Source: Scylla paramamosain (Eukaryota > Arthropoda > Malacostraca > Decapoda > Portunidae). From it: a DNA stretch of 64,000 nt. The position numbers were made by a program, and so were the translations under genes. The stretch covers positions 10,190,104 to 10,254,103 of the forward strand of contig NC_087190.1 in the NCBI RefSeq assembly GCF_035594125.1, written 5' to 3'. The notes under the pieces were generated by a model, which saw only the letters and a program-made list of their open reading frames with translations, was not told the DNA's origin and searched no databases. Within the stretch, counting starts at the first letter, position 1, and every line of letters starts with the position of its first letter. Shown one piece after another: positions 11,414 to 21,460 of this stretch.

Positions 11414-12637
11414 CTATTTATGTTGAAACCTTACTACAGGCTTCACAGTCCTACCTGATCTGGTAGTTACAGTTGCTGGTGCTGCAGGTGTGGTTTCAGT
11501 GGGTGTGTGTGCGTAGGGGCTGGTTTGTGTAGGTCCATGGGAACTATGAGGCAGTGTGAGTGGGGCAGGTCTGTCAGTAGTGAGGTCAGTTTCCTGTATG
11601 CATGTGTTATGTTGTGTAGTTATGTGGTCTGGTTGTAAGCCTATTTTGTTTCCTGTTGTGCTTATTGGTGTTGAGCCTCTTTTCAGTGTGATTGGCATAG
11701 GTGGCATGGAGGGTGTTGACTCAGGATGCTTGCAGAGCTGTTGGTGATTTCATCTGTGTAGAGTTTCATCTTCAGTTTTGACTGCATGCTACCTGCTGTT
11801 GATCATTTGGTGCACTCGTGCCTGACACCACTCCTTCATTCCAGGCATCAACGGTTGCATCCCCACCATATCACCAATGGCTAGTGGCTCCAACTCTCTT
11901 CTGTCGAGAAACTGCTCTGTGATTTTTTCTCGCTTTTCTTGCATTACTTCCCTCTCCCTGCTCCTGGGTTGTGCTGGTCATAGTTTGTCCTCCTTTGTAG
12001 GCAGTGATATTCTTGCCTGCCTCCCAGATATCTGCACTGGACTTCTACCAATGTCTTCATCAGGCATGTTTCTCCAGCTCAGCAACCCAAGGTATGAATT
12101 TTCTCCTGCAGCTTTGCATTTCCTTAGGATCCTTTTTGATGTCTTCACTGATGCTTCTGTTGCACCATTTGCTTTGATATTTCCTGGACTGATTGCCTCG
12201 TGCCCAAAATTTAATTTCCTTGCGAATGTATTGAATTCTGCTGATATAAACTGTGTCGCATTGTCACTTATGATCATGTCAGGGATTCCATGTGTGGCAA
12301 AACAATGTTTTAGCCCACTGATGACTGTAGATGATGCTGTATCTGGCAAACAATCAAGCTCAAAAAATTTATTGTAAAAATCTACAGTCACCAAGTAACT
12401 CCTGCCAGCCCATGAAAATATATCAGTCCCAGATTTCTTCCAAGGGTGGTGTGGAACATTGTGTAGATGAAGAGATTCTGGTGCTTGCTTATCAGCATAT
12501 GTGGCACAAACACCACACGTCTCTACAAAGTGGAGGATCTTGGCTGACATTCCGGGCCAGTAGACAAGGCCTCGTGCTCTTCTCAGGTATGCATTTATGC
12601 CTAGATGTCCTGCATGCACTTTTCCTTTATTTCCCAT
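11414..12637 (-). pseudogene. Gypsy integrase and pol C-terminus, broken
   Basis: The frame 12637-11978 begins in the zinc-binding region (HAGHLGINAYLRRARGL, VYWPGM, CGVCATYAD: H-H-C-C pattern). The DDE core follows: GTDIF holds the first Asp, DNATQF the second, and the Glu lies in the ANGATEASVK helix. SWRNMPDEDIGRSPVQ follows. The frame then stops. The last piece, 11707-11414, has a Pro/Thr-rich linker and ends in TTRSGRTVKP, a C-terminus common in gypsy pol proteins of animals. The chain is broken between 11977 and 11708. Core residues look conserved, but the polyprotein is not continuous. Confidence 0.85.
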
Positions 12638-14200
12638 CTGAGAGATGAAGGTATTACCACACGTTGCCCTCTATATATCATTCCATCCTGCATAGACAGT
12701 TCATCCTTGTAACTGAAGTAAGGAAGCACACACGAGAGTAGTGAAATCTTTTCTTCACACCAGCCTTTCTGTATTACCTCTCTTAACTTTACTAGTGTCT
12801 CATCCTGTCTTCTTGTACATTGTATATGGTTCAGACGATCATGTTTCAGTGGGAAAAATGTCACATTGTTGACTTTGACCATCTCTTGTGATGATTCTCC
12901 TGTGGATGTGCGGGAGAGAACATCAGCTACAGGTATGTCTTTCCCTGGCATGTACAATAACACATAGTTATAATTGTGTGCATGCAACATCATCTCTTGG
13001 AGTCTCCTTGGGGCACTTGATAAGGGTTTTTTATTAATTGCAACTAGTGGTTTGTAGTCTGTGATCACCAGTGTCTGTCTGCCATAATTATAGCAGTGGA
13101 ATTTACCCAGTCCGTAAACGACTACAAGCATTTCTTTCTCTATTTGCACATACCTTCTCTCTGTCTCAGATAGAGAATGGCTAGCATAAGCTATGGGCTT
13201 GTCCTTCTGCCTCAAGGCAGCTCCCAGACCATATTCACAGGCATCTACTTTGAGTGTCAGTTCCAGCTGGGGATCATAGAATTCAAGAACTGGAGAGTTA
13301 GTCACTATGTCTTTAAGCATATTGAATGATTCTTGCTGAGTTGTTGCCCACACCCACTGTATCTTTTTCTTCAAAAGATTATGCACAGGCTGCATCATAA
13401 CTTCCATGGCCTTGGAACAAACTTTGCAGCATAGTTGACCAACAGAAGGAAATGACACAGCTCTTGTACCTTGCACGGTGGATTCATGTCATTAATTGCT
13501 CTCACTTTTTCTGGATCCACTTTTAATTCTTTGCCTGTGATCCTGTGACCCATTCCTTCTTAGTTCTAATTTGTCTCTGTTCATTTGTATACCCAGCTTG
13601 GTACATCTGTCCAATAGTCCTCTTAAGTTCTGGTCATGAATCATCAGATTGTCAGCAATACTCACAACACCAGATAAATCACATACTGTTTCTAAGATTT
13701 TTCTTCTCAAAAATCTCGGCAGACACTGAAAGGCTGTAGGGTAGACGCAGGAATCTGTACCTTCCAAAGCACATCTGGAAAGTGGTAAGCTTGCTCGACT
13801 CTTCATCCAGCTTGACATACCAGTAAGCCGAAGAAAGATCAGCCTTACTGAAGACGGTAGAGTGCTTGAGCTCACGTAAAATGTCCTCAAGTATTGGCAG
13901 AACATAATGTTCATGTAACAGAGCTGTATTCAGTTCCCAGGGATCAATGCAGAGTCTGAGCTTCCTGTTTTTCTTTGGTGCAACAACTACCTGGCTAACC
14001 CTAGTGACTCCATCCTTGCCAACTCCTCATGAAGCTTTGGTCTGATTGCTATCGCTATCTTCCTGCTAGGCATGATGGAAGGCTTGATGTTAGGGTTTGT
14101 GTTTAGATGTTGCATGCCTGGCAGGGATCCTAGTTCACCTGAAAAAAACTTGCTTGAACTCTGATATTTGTGAGACTTTTTCAGAATTCTTGCTTTGCAC
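12601..14200 (-). pseudogene. Gypsy reverse transcriptase and RNase H, broken
   Basis: The RT part (about 14200-13490) is split over three frames. Recognisable are RKLRLCIDPWELN (near 13965-13925), a YRFLRLP block, and SIADNLMIHDQNLR, where the FADD-type box is altered to ADN. RNase H (13476-12601) reads VDACEYGLGAAL, TERRYVQIEKEML and ITDYKPLVAI (His of TDHKPL changed to Tyr), with ADVLSR at the end. It overlaps the integrase frame by 37 bases in another frame, so the two are joined by a shift. Inactive. Confidence 0.85.
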
Positions 14201-14273
14201 CTTCATGAGTCCTATAGTTTCACTTGATTTCAGACTCAGCATTGGCATTTGGTTACCTTCAAACACTAAGAAT

Positions 14274-14471
14274 TCAACAAAGTATTTCTTTTTTGTTACA
14301 GGGATTTCTAGCACTAGTTCTGCATGTTCCCACAGAGCTCAGTTGAGAGTTGTTCCACATTTTGAGCACACTAGTATCAGTTTTAATACTATCAGCATAC
14401 TGAAGTGGTAACAAGTCGGCAGTAGTGCCGGGGTCAACTTGGAACACTAGATCTTTACCACCAACAATCAT
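14274..14471 (-). pseudogene. Gypsy aspartic protease fragment
   Basis: The 65-codon frame contains FQVDPGTTADLLPL, corresponding to the D-[ST]-G active-site loop followed by the hydrophobic ADLLP typical of Ty3/gypsy proteases. The active-site triplet reads DPG, with Pro in place of Thr/Ser. No second half of the domain is open. Confidence 0.65.
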
Positions 14472-14506
14472 TCAACATTTAATCAGCTTCAAATCTAGGC
14501 CTGTTT

Positions 14507-15390
14507 TCACCATACTTTTCCACTCTTCCTCTGAGGAGGATTTAGTTTCTTCGTCCAGTGTGTGTGTATTCTGGGAACTTTCTTAGTATTCACCTTCCCT
14601 ACTGTTTTCTTCTGACACTCTGAGGCAAAAGTGATTGGCTCCATTACACTTCCTACACGTCTGTCCCTAAGCAGGGCATGGTTCTTTCCGTAACACGTGC
14701 ATAAATCCACAGACCTTGCATTTGCATTTTTCAGCATGATTCTTGTCAGTAATACTCAACTGGTAAACTTTTTCAGGCTTTAGCACTGTTACATATATCT
14801 GCACTTTCTGCTGCTTGGCACAAGTCAACACACTGAGTACAAGTCAGTTTCCTAATCTTTAGTAACTCTTGTCAGGCAACAGGGTCGAGAATCCCAATAA
14901 CAGTTCTGTCACGTAGCACCAAGTCTAGGCATTTGTCACAATAACTGCACGTTTTTATCAGCACATGCAGATCACTGTAAAAGTTTTTTAAACTTCCTTC
15001 TTCCTCTTGGCAGTGACAATTAAAGATGAACTGCTCTTAGGTTTTGTCCTCCTCTCCAACTGCATAAACCTTGAGTTTGGCAAAAATCTCTGCTGTGGTT
15101 CTTTCTTCATAGGGAGTGTCAAAGTGAAATCCCTCATAGATCCTCATAGCGTCGTTGCCCAGGTTATTCTCCAGCAATGCTATCTGGTAGGCATGAGACT
15201 TGTGTGTCAGGTTGGACAGGATACTGTAGTTGAGCCACCTCTTTTGAAGAGCTTCCAGCTTGCCACTGGGTTTGAGCCAAGTGTGAGAGGAGGAGGGAGA
15301 GTGATCTTCGGGGCAGCTATTGTAAGTCAGCCTGCTTCGGGAGACAATAATAGCAGACAGGAACTGGTCAGTGTGGTGCTCTTCTGAGGT
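14507..15390 (-). pseudogene. Gypsy gag with two zinc knuckles, broken
   Basis: Reading the - strand from 15390 gives a capsid-like sequence in one frame with EGFHFDTPYEERTTAEI, FAKLKVYAVGEE and a CHCQEEE-type continuation after a stop. The nucleocapsid part (about 14770-14600) has CKVCGFMHVLRKEPCPA followed by a stop, then CRKCNGANHF. These are two CxxC-H-C knuckles, as in animal gypsy gag. It binds RNA and assembles particles in intact relatives; this copy has stops and shifts. Confidence 0.7.
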
Positions 15391-15399
15391 GACAGTAAC

Positions 15400-15412
15400 A
15401 CCACTGCCACCA
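15400..15412 (-). promoter_or_regulatory. Probable gypsy primer-binding site next to LTR edge
   Basis: On the - strand the sequence reads TGGTGGCAGTGGT, beginning with the TGG expected of a tRNA 3'-CCA complement. The adjoining + strand begins TGTCAAGTTAC at 15413, a TG start expected at an LTR border. The other LTR is not identified; only weak resemblance was seen between about 15595-15720 and 11245-11410. Confidence 0.4.
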
Positions 15413-15960
15413 TGTCAAGTTACTTGTGCTATGTAACTTGGTGTTGATTTGGACCCATAGCTCAATATCAGGACAAGGATAAAGAGAGGCTAGATGGCTG
15501 TGCTGGTCCAGAAAAGACTGATGCTTTATTCTCCATAGTGAAGCATATAGGTTCAGTTATCACTTTGAAACAGTCACTTGATACAAAGAACAAATCCATG
15601 AAACCAATTCATGACATTATAAAAAGACTAGATTTGTCTTAAATGAATACTGCATAACAAAACTAATATTGCAAAATCACTAATGCCTTCCAAAATATAT
15701 TTCACAATTGAGTAGTACATGGTCTGCCACCCAATGTGAATCATGACTCCATTACCCAGGATAAGGTTATCATTGCATCAAAGTAAAACTTTGATTGAAA
15801 ATATGATTTGCTTAATGTTTCAAAACTCCCATACAAACCAGTGGAAAAAAAAAAAATACATTACATCTACAATAATATTAATGAGTACCTGGTCTCTTGT
15901 ATATCACCATAATGTCATACTGATTTGACAAGATCAAATTAACTTGGCCCACACTATATG
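15413..15960. other. Possible LTR remnant and AT-rich sequence
   Basis: No gene. If 15413 is an LTR border, the LTR extends rightward from here, but its outer end is not evident. Confidence 0.35.
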
Positions 15961-15965
15961 AAATT

Positions 15966-16400
15966 AATACTGCAATAGTAATCACATTTTTTGTGTAATA
16001 TAAGATAAATCAAAGAAATTCATTAGGAACAAAAAATATTCTTTGGTAAACTAATTAGAACTATGAGTAAATCAAAGTCCTTTGGTATACAGTAATAGAA
16101 ACTAAATTAAACAATCATTTGGTATAAAGGGGTAAATATTAATAAACACTAAATAATAAACACTATAATAATTTAATCAATACTGCAATATTAATTATAT
16201 TCTTTGGTGTAATATAAACCAAATTGAACAAATTCATTAGTATACAGTAATAGGAGCTAAAGAAAACATTCTTTGGTAAACAGTAATTAAAAGTAAATTT
16301 TAAATAATTTGGTATACTGTAATAAAAACTAAACTAAAAAATCATTTGGTATACAGAGATAAATACTAATAAACACTAACTAATAAATACTGTAATAAAT
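15966..16400. repeat. AT-rich minisatellite with a 213-bp higher-order repeat
   Basis: A roughly 213-bp block starting AATACTGCAAT at 15966 recurs from 16179. Inside each block a degenerate shorter unit of roughly 40-50 bp recurs, with the core TTTGGTATACAGTAAT or variants, separated by ACTAAA/AATAAACACTAA runs. Divergence between units is considerable. Confidence 0.7.
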
Positions 16401-16624
16401 GAATTTATAAATAAGTAAATAACAAATAACTAAATACTAGTACTATGATAAATACTAAATAGAGGGTTACAAAGTCAAATCATCATTGACATCCATGGCA
16501 CTGATGTACCACCCCCTTGAAAATTTTAATTTCCCATACATACTTTTTGCATCACCATTAAAAAATAAACAAGGCAAACAAAAAGTGGCACATTGAAAAA
16601 AGTAATGCTGCAACTGGGACCTCA

Positions 16625-17150
16625 AAAGCCATCACATTGTTGACCTAGGGTGCATGACAGTACTACATTACCTATCATATCTAAATATTTTCATATATGT
16701 CTGAATAATTTGTCCTTACTCAAATTGTTAAACGAATGTATGAATGTAAATCCAGAAAACTAGTATCTCCAGCACCTGAATACCCAATACTCAGGTAACA
16801 GCATTGTCAGGGACCAGTAGTAGGGCCATTCCGAAACAAACAATTTAAAGAAATAGTTTTTGAAGACTATTGTATTAAAACAAGTAGTGTTAATCAAGGA
16901 GTAATAATAAGACCTAATCTTATATAACATGTAATAAATATAATCACATATTATGATGACTCTGATAGTGTGATTGTGTATAAACATTAAAAATATGAGT
17001 TGTATATATATGTTAATTTTTCAGCTGATGCAAGGTTTAGCAAGGGCTATCATGACATTTCATGTTATTCATACATATATGAAAACATCTAGATATGATA
17101 GATAATCATGCACCCTTGACCCCTCCTATGATGAAAAAAGCTGCACCACT
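16625..17150. repeat. Foldback (long inverted repeat) element
   Basis: The left arm (about 16625-16712) in reverse complement matches the right arm (about 17063-17150). The best block is TATATGAAAA-AT-TAGATATGATAG, followed outward by CATGCACCCT. The spacer of about 350 bp is AT-rich and without a gene. This is consistent with a MITE or foldback transposon; no clear target duplication was seen. Confidence 0.6.
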
Positions 17151-17414
17151 ATACTGCAAAAATAAGACTGTACAACACTGAGACCCAATTAGTTTCCTGG
17201 GACTATAATATTACATCAGTAAACAAGTATCTGTAGTACATAACATTCCTTTCAATAGAGTGTATAATGTATCAAGTGTTACCAAAATGTAGATGATGGC
17301 TAGATCATCCATTTGTTTGTGCACAAACACCCACTTATATACCTAATCAGCTCTTATAATGAATTACTTTTCCATAAATTGAAAATATAGTATTCACATA
17401 GTTTTGTATTATTT

Positions 17415-17456
17415 ATGGTGGATATTCAGTCATTCAGGTGACTGAATATCCACCAT
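17415..17456. repeat. Perfect 18-bp hairpin with 6-base loop
   Basis: The arm ATGGTGGATATTCAGTCA (17415-17432) is exactly complementary to 17439-17456, with loop TTCAGG. It sits at the C-terminal end of the transposase relic. Confidence 0.9.
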
Positions 17457-18560
17457 GACTGTACAGACTTATCCTCAATGAGAAACAAACACCTTAACAA
17501 TTGATAATAACACCTCAAATGGCACAAACTACTTTTCAGAAGTCTTGATCCAATCATTACATCTAGATGCAGGAGATGCATTGGATCCAGCACAAATTGA
17601 ATTACCATACCATTGTTCAAAATGTCAAAGGAGAGGCAGATATATGATGATCACTATAATTTTCTCCAATGAAATCATCAGCTCTCAACGTTGCATTTAT
17701 TTCTGGAAATGTCATGCTCTTCAGATATTCATCATGCTGTGTACAGCATTCATATCCTGAGTATGCCTTATGAGAAACAATGCACTTAAGGAACTGTCCT
17801 GCAGGAGCACCACATATAAAACAATGAACCTTAATAAAATAAGTTTTCTCAAGAAACATGTATTCATTTTTTTATCTCCTGTAAATCTGCAATTAATTTC
17901 TTCTGATAATCTTGAGTATTTGTTGGTTTCTAATCTCAAGAAAAAATGCCTACTACATATACATCAGATAGTGCTTTTATCTCATCACAAAACAGAACAA
18001 GGAGTGGCCAAAATTGTTTATTGGAATTTTTGTGGAGAGGTATTCCATCACAATTAATTTTCATTAACAAAGTAAATAGAAGATTAGATATGACTGTTTC
18101 TGAAGCCAAGTTAAGGAACTGCTGAAGAGCATTCTTTAATCCAAAGTGGTATTACTCTCCACCGCATGCTTTATCCATCTTATGGGATATGCTTGCAGGA
18201 GTTCTGCATAATGTATGAGATCAGTAGGCAGCTTAGAATCATAATGCTCACTTAAGATGCACAGATCTTTCAATGCGACATGACTGATATTATGATTAAT
18301 AGCCCAGTTACAAAGTAAGTCTTGAGTACTTCTTTCTTTTTCATCATCAGTACTTTTTCCTCTAATCCATCATTCTCTACATCAGAAGTACTATTTTCTT
18401 GCTCTAGTTCATCATCTCTCTCTCTCACAAATTCTATCATCTACTGTATCATTATTTTCTATTTGAGAATCACTTTCTGAAGAACTGCCATTAGTTTCCA
18501 TTGTATCAGCAGTCTGCTGCAATTTTAAGCTTTTGTTGCAGTGTTAAGTGCTGCCAGTAC
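17426..18560 (-). pseudogene. Tnp2/EnSpm-like DDE transposase relic
   Basis: Read on the - strand, blocks appear in family order. First is an acidic Ser/Glu-rich start (about 18510-18390). Next are NWAINHNISHVALKDL and KLPTDLIHYAELL (18310-18200), then NCDGIPLHKNSNKQFWPLLV (about 18055-17990) and KPTNTQDYQKKLIADLQE. GAPAGQFLK, SGYECCTQ and ATLRADDF with the SDHH motif follow (17859-17617), then VLDPMHLLHLDVM (17600-17550). This order (DG..WP, PxN, GAPA...CxxC, DxMH) matches a widespread animal family akin to plant Tnp2 (EnSpm/CMC). Several stops and at least three frame changes show it is dead. No terminal repeats were identified. The superfamily name is inference; the homology blocks are clear. 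Confidence 0.7.
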
Positions 18561-19130
18561 TATCACCATCACATTTGTCTGAAAATTTATCATTCATATG
18601 CACGCTGCTGACACTTTTATATTCAGCCACCTTGCATTTAGACCTATGTTGCAAAGACCATCAATTAGTCATTGTCCTGTTTCATAAAATAATTTTGGAG
18701 CAAATACTAGCTATACAAAAACTCACCAAAAATTTCTAGATAAATAAACCAAAATGTCTTACACTGACATTCACAAGAGAAATTTTGGCACTCACAACAT
18801 GGAAGAAGTTTCTGATTAATGTCTTGGATCACTTGCAAAAGAGCTGGAGCAACTTGGAATTCAACCTGGATATAGTTCCTGCGCTTCCACACTCTCAGGC
18901 ATGTTTTACCATTTATGCAATACATTTCACTCTAATGTAGAACAGACTCATAAATTATCTTATTCAAGGTATACAAACCTGAGTACATTGATATACTATA
19001 CTATCATTTGGAAATAATAAGGGAGGTATTGATATTTTTAAATCTTACCATGTTACATTGTGTTATGGTTACCTTATGTTAAGGTTAAAGTTGTTTTGGT
19101 TAGGTTAGGCTACTTGTTGGGTAAAGTAGA
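18561..19130. other. No recognised gene
   Basis: AT-rich. A short Cys-rich frame on the - strand (18925-18707) could belong to the transposase relic 5' region, but no motif can be assigned. Confidence 0.4.
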
Positions 19131-19966
19131 GTTTTTTTTGTATTCTTTTACTCTTTTACCACTCTGAACATGGCTTTTACCATTCTCATCAAATAGAGCT
19201 TCTCATTCTGAGTGTACATCCACTGCAAATGATTTATAATGCTGACAGCAATTTTTAAAATGTATTTTTTGGGGGAAAGCAAAGTTAGGTTAGCTTAGTT
19301 TGGTTAGGTTAGGTTAGATTAGGGGTAATATAGAAATAAACTTAGCCTACTATTTTTGAGGCAATGACTATTTATTTCTGTTATTTCTGGGCAATACATA
19401 ATGCTTTTTCAAATCAAGATTTTTTTTTTTTTTGTCAGAAACCACAAAAAAATGTCTTCTTTTAATTTTGAAATTAGCTGGCCATAACCTAACCTAACCC
19501 CTACCTAACTTAACCCCAGAAATAAATATTCATTGTCTCAGAATTGTAAACTGATCTAGCCACAGCAGACAGCACAGTGCCTGCAGCCGTGAGGCCAGGC
19601 AGTGAGGGGAGGGTACCGTGTGAAGATTTGTCAGTTCATTAACCTTTTACCTTGTTTTTTCTTTTGCATTAACAAGTTTCCAGAAGTTGATATATATTGC
19701 ATGATATTCTACAACCATAATTCTATCTGACATGTATTAACCTTGGGAGAAGACACTAATGTTATCTCCATATTATTGTAGATTAATTTGGTTAGGTTAG
19801 CTTGGTTGGGTTTGATCAGTTAGGTTAGGTTATTTTGGTTAGATTAAGTTAGTTTTGTTAGATTGGATTAGGTAGTGGTGCTGGTTGGCAGCCATGACTA
19901 GCAGCAGCTAGTCCTCTCAGGGGAACATTACCAGTGAGTGTTACTGCTGTGTTACTTATTTGTGAG

Positions 19967-20158
19967 GACCAAACTATTTTTTCTGGTAGATTTTGGTGTT
20001 TTGTCTACTTTTTGTTTTTACTGCAAATCATTAGTTTCTGAGGATGGTTAGGGGGTCTGTGGGGTAAAAAATAAAAACTAATGATTTGAAGGAAAAACAA
20101 CAAGCAGATTAATTCAAAACAGGCCAAAAGCTACCAGAAAAAACAATTATGTCCAGAA
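19967..20158. repeat. Foldback element, copy 1
   Basis: The left arm (AAACTATTTTTTCTGGTAGA...AAATCATTAGTTT) is complementary to the right arm (AAAACTAATGATTTGAAGG...CTACCAGAAAAAACAATT), with about 35 bp between. The family recurs at 55208-55383. A half copy in reverse orientation, sharing AAAACAGGCCAAA and CTACCAGAAAAAA, lies at about 20775-20868. Confidence 0.75.
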
Positions 20159-20267
20159 TAGACAGGCTGGTGAAAGAGTAAAATTTTACTAGGTTATCTG
20201 TACACAATATGGAAAGCAAGCCTCATTAGCTGTGAAAGTACAGCTACATATGTGTATGATTTATGTA

Positions 20268-20480
20268 TATTGATGCAAGAAAATTACTTTGATTGGCCCT
20301 GCTGCACAAGGCTTGCTATCTTTTTTCATACCTTTGCTGTTCATCTCACTAATGAAGGAGTTAGCCAGTATCTTTATTCTTTCAGCCCTTTCACTGGTAA
20401 ACTCTGGAACTCTCTTACTAGTTCCATTTTTCCTCTGTCTTGTGACTTGAACTCTTTCAAGTGAAGAGTATCAAAATACC
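20268..20480 (+). pseudogene. 3' fragment of jockey-like LINE family J (old copy)
   Basis: Translation pieces match the J C-terminus: WPCCTRLAIFFHTFAVHL, VSQYLYSFSPFTGKLWNSL and a DLNSFK end. It is more diverged than other J copies. The 3' tail seen in other copies is not recognisable. Confidence 0.7.
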
Positions 20481-20585
20481 TCTCCTCATTTCAGCAGTTA
20501 CACACTGACTCCTTAACTTTGGGAGCCAGCACTCTTTTCTTTTTATTTCCTTTATTTCTTTTATTGCCCTTGGCTGGTTTACCTG

Positions 20586-20759
<174 letters not shown>

Positions 20760-21240
20760 GAGTATATATATATTATAAAATGATAAATTTTTACTCTTTC
20801 ATCAGTCTCTCTATTCCAGAATAAACTATTTTTTTTCTGGTAGTGTTTGGCCTGTTTTGATTTAATCTACTGACCTAACCAAACTAATCTTGCTTCCCCA
20901 AAACACAAATCATTTGAAAAATTGTTGTCAGCATTATAAATAATTTAGGGTGTATATTTAGGATTCAAATTACTCAGAACACAGTCTATCTGATGAGAAG
21001 GTTAAGAAAAGACAAGTTCAGACTGATGAAAGAGTAAAATAATATTGATAACTCAGCCTTGGGCTGTTGTTACACAGTTAATGCTCATATACAAAGTAGT
21101 TTGCACACTGTCAATACTAGCCTCCATGACAAAATGACCTAAACATCACTAACCAAATGGTCACAACAGTCAACACAATAACAAGTCACTATTTTGACCT
21201 CCCCCAAGTATATCTTGTTTTTACTTAACTATCAGTACGT

Positions 21241-21460
21241 ATTTTTTTTATTTATTTATTTTTATTTATTTTTTTTATTAAGGAGGGACACTGGCCAAGG
21301 GCAACAAAAATTCAATTAAAAAAAAAGCCCACTGAGATGCCAGTCCCAGAAAAAGGTCCAAAGCAGTAGTCAAAAATTGAAGGATAAGTGTCTTGAAACC
21401 TCCCTCTTGAAGTAATTCAAGTCATAGTTAGTGGAAATACAGAAGCAGGAACTCCAGAGT
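21241..21460 (-). mobile_element. Family J element (older copy), 3' end, split from the rest
   Basis: After a TTTA-rich tail (21241-21279), the sequence AGGAGGGACACTGGCCAAGG and the C-terminal codons of J follow (SFKREVSRHL-type, 21385-21420). It breaks off at CTCCAGAG (about 21455). The continuation of exactly this point is found at 24713, on the other side of the younger copy, so 21241-21460 and 24713-27129 are one element. Confidence 0.8.

Larger units (their letters stand above)
11414..15412 (-). mobile_element. Degenerate Ty3/gypsy LTR retrotransposon, internal region
   Basis: In - strand order there is a primer-binding-like site (15412-15400), gag (about 15390-14800), two zinc knuckles (14760-14600), protease (14471-14274), RT, RNase H (13476-12601), integrase (12637-11978) and a C-terminal tail (11707-11414). 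The order protease-RT-RNaseH-integrase is diagnostic of Ty3/gypsy. Numerous frameshifts and stops show that it is dead. A convincing pair of LTRs could not be found. A CR1 3' end abuts the downstream side at about 11250. Confidence 0.85.

Noticed and set aside
15007..15387. 126-codon + strand frame
   Set aside because: Antisense of the gypsy gag, which has recognisable motifs on the - strand.
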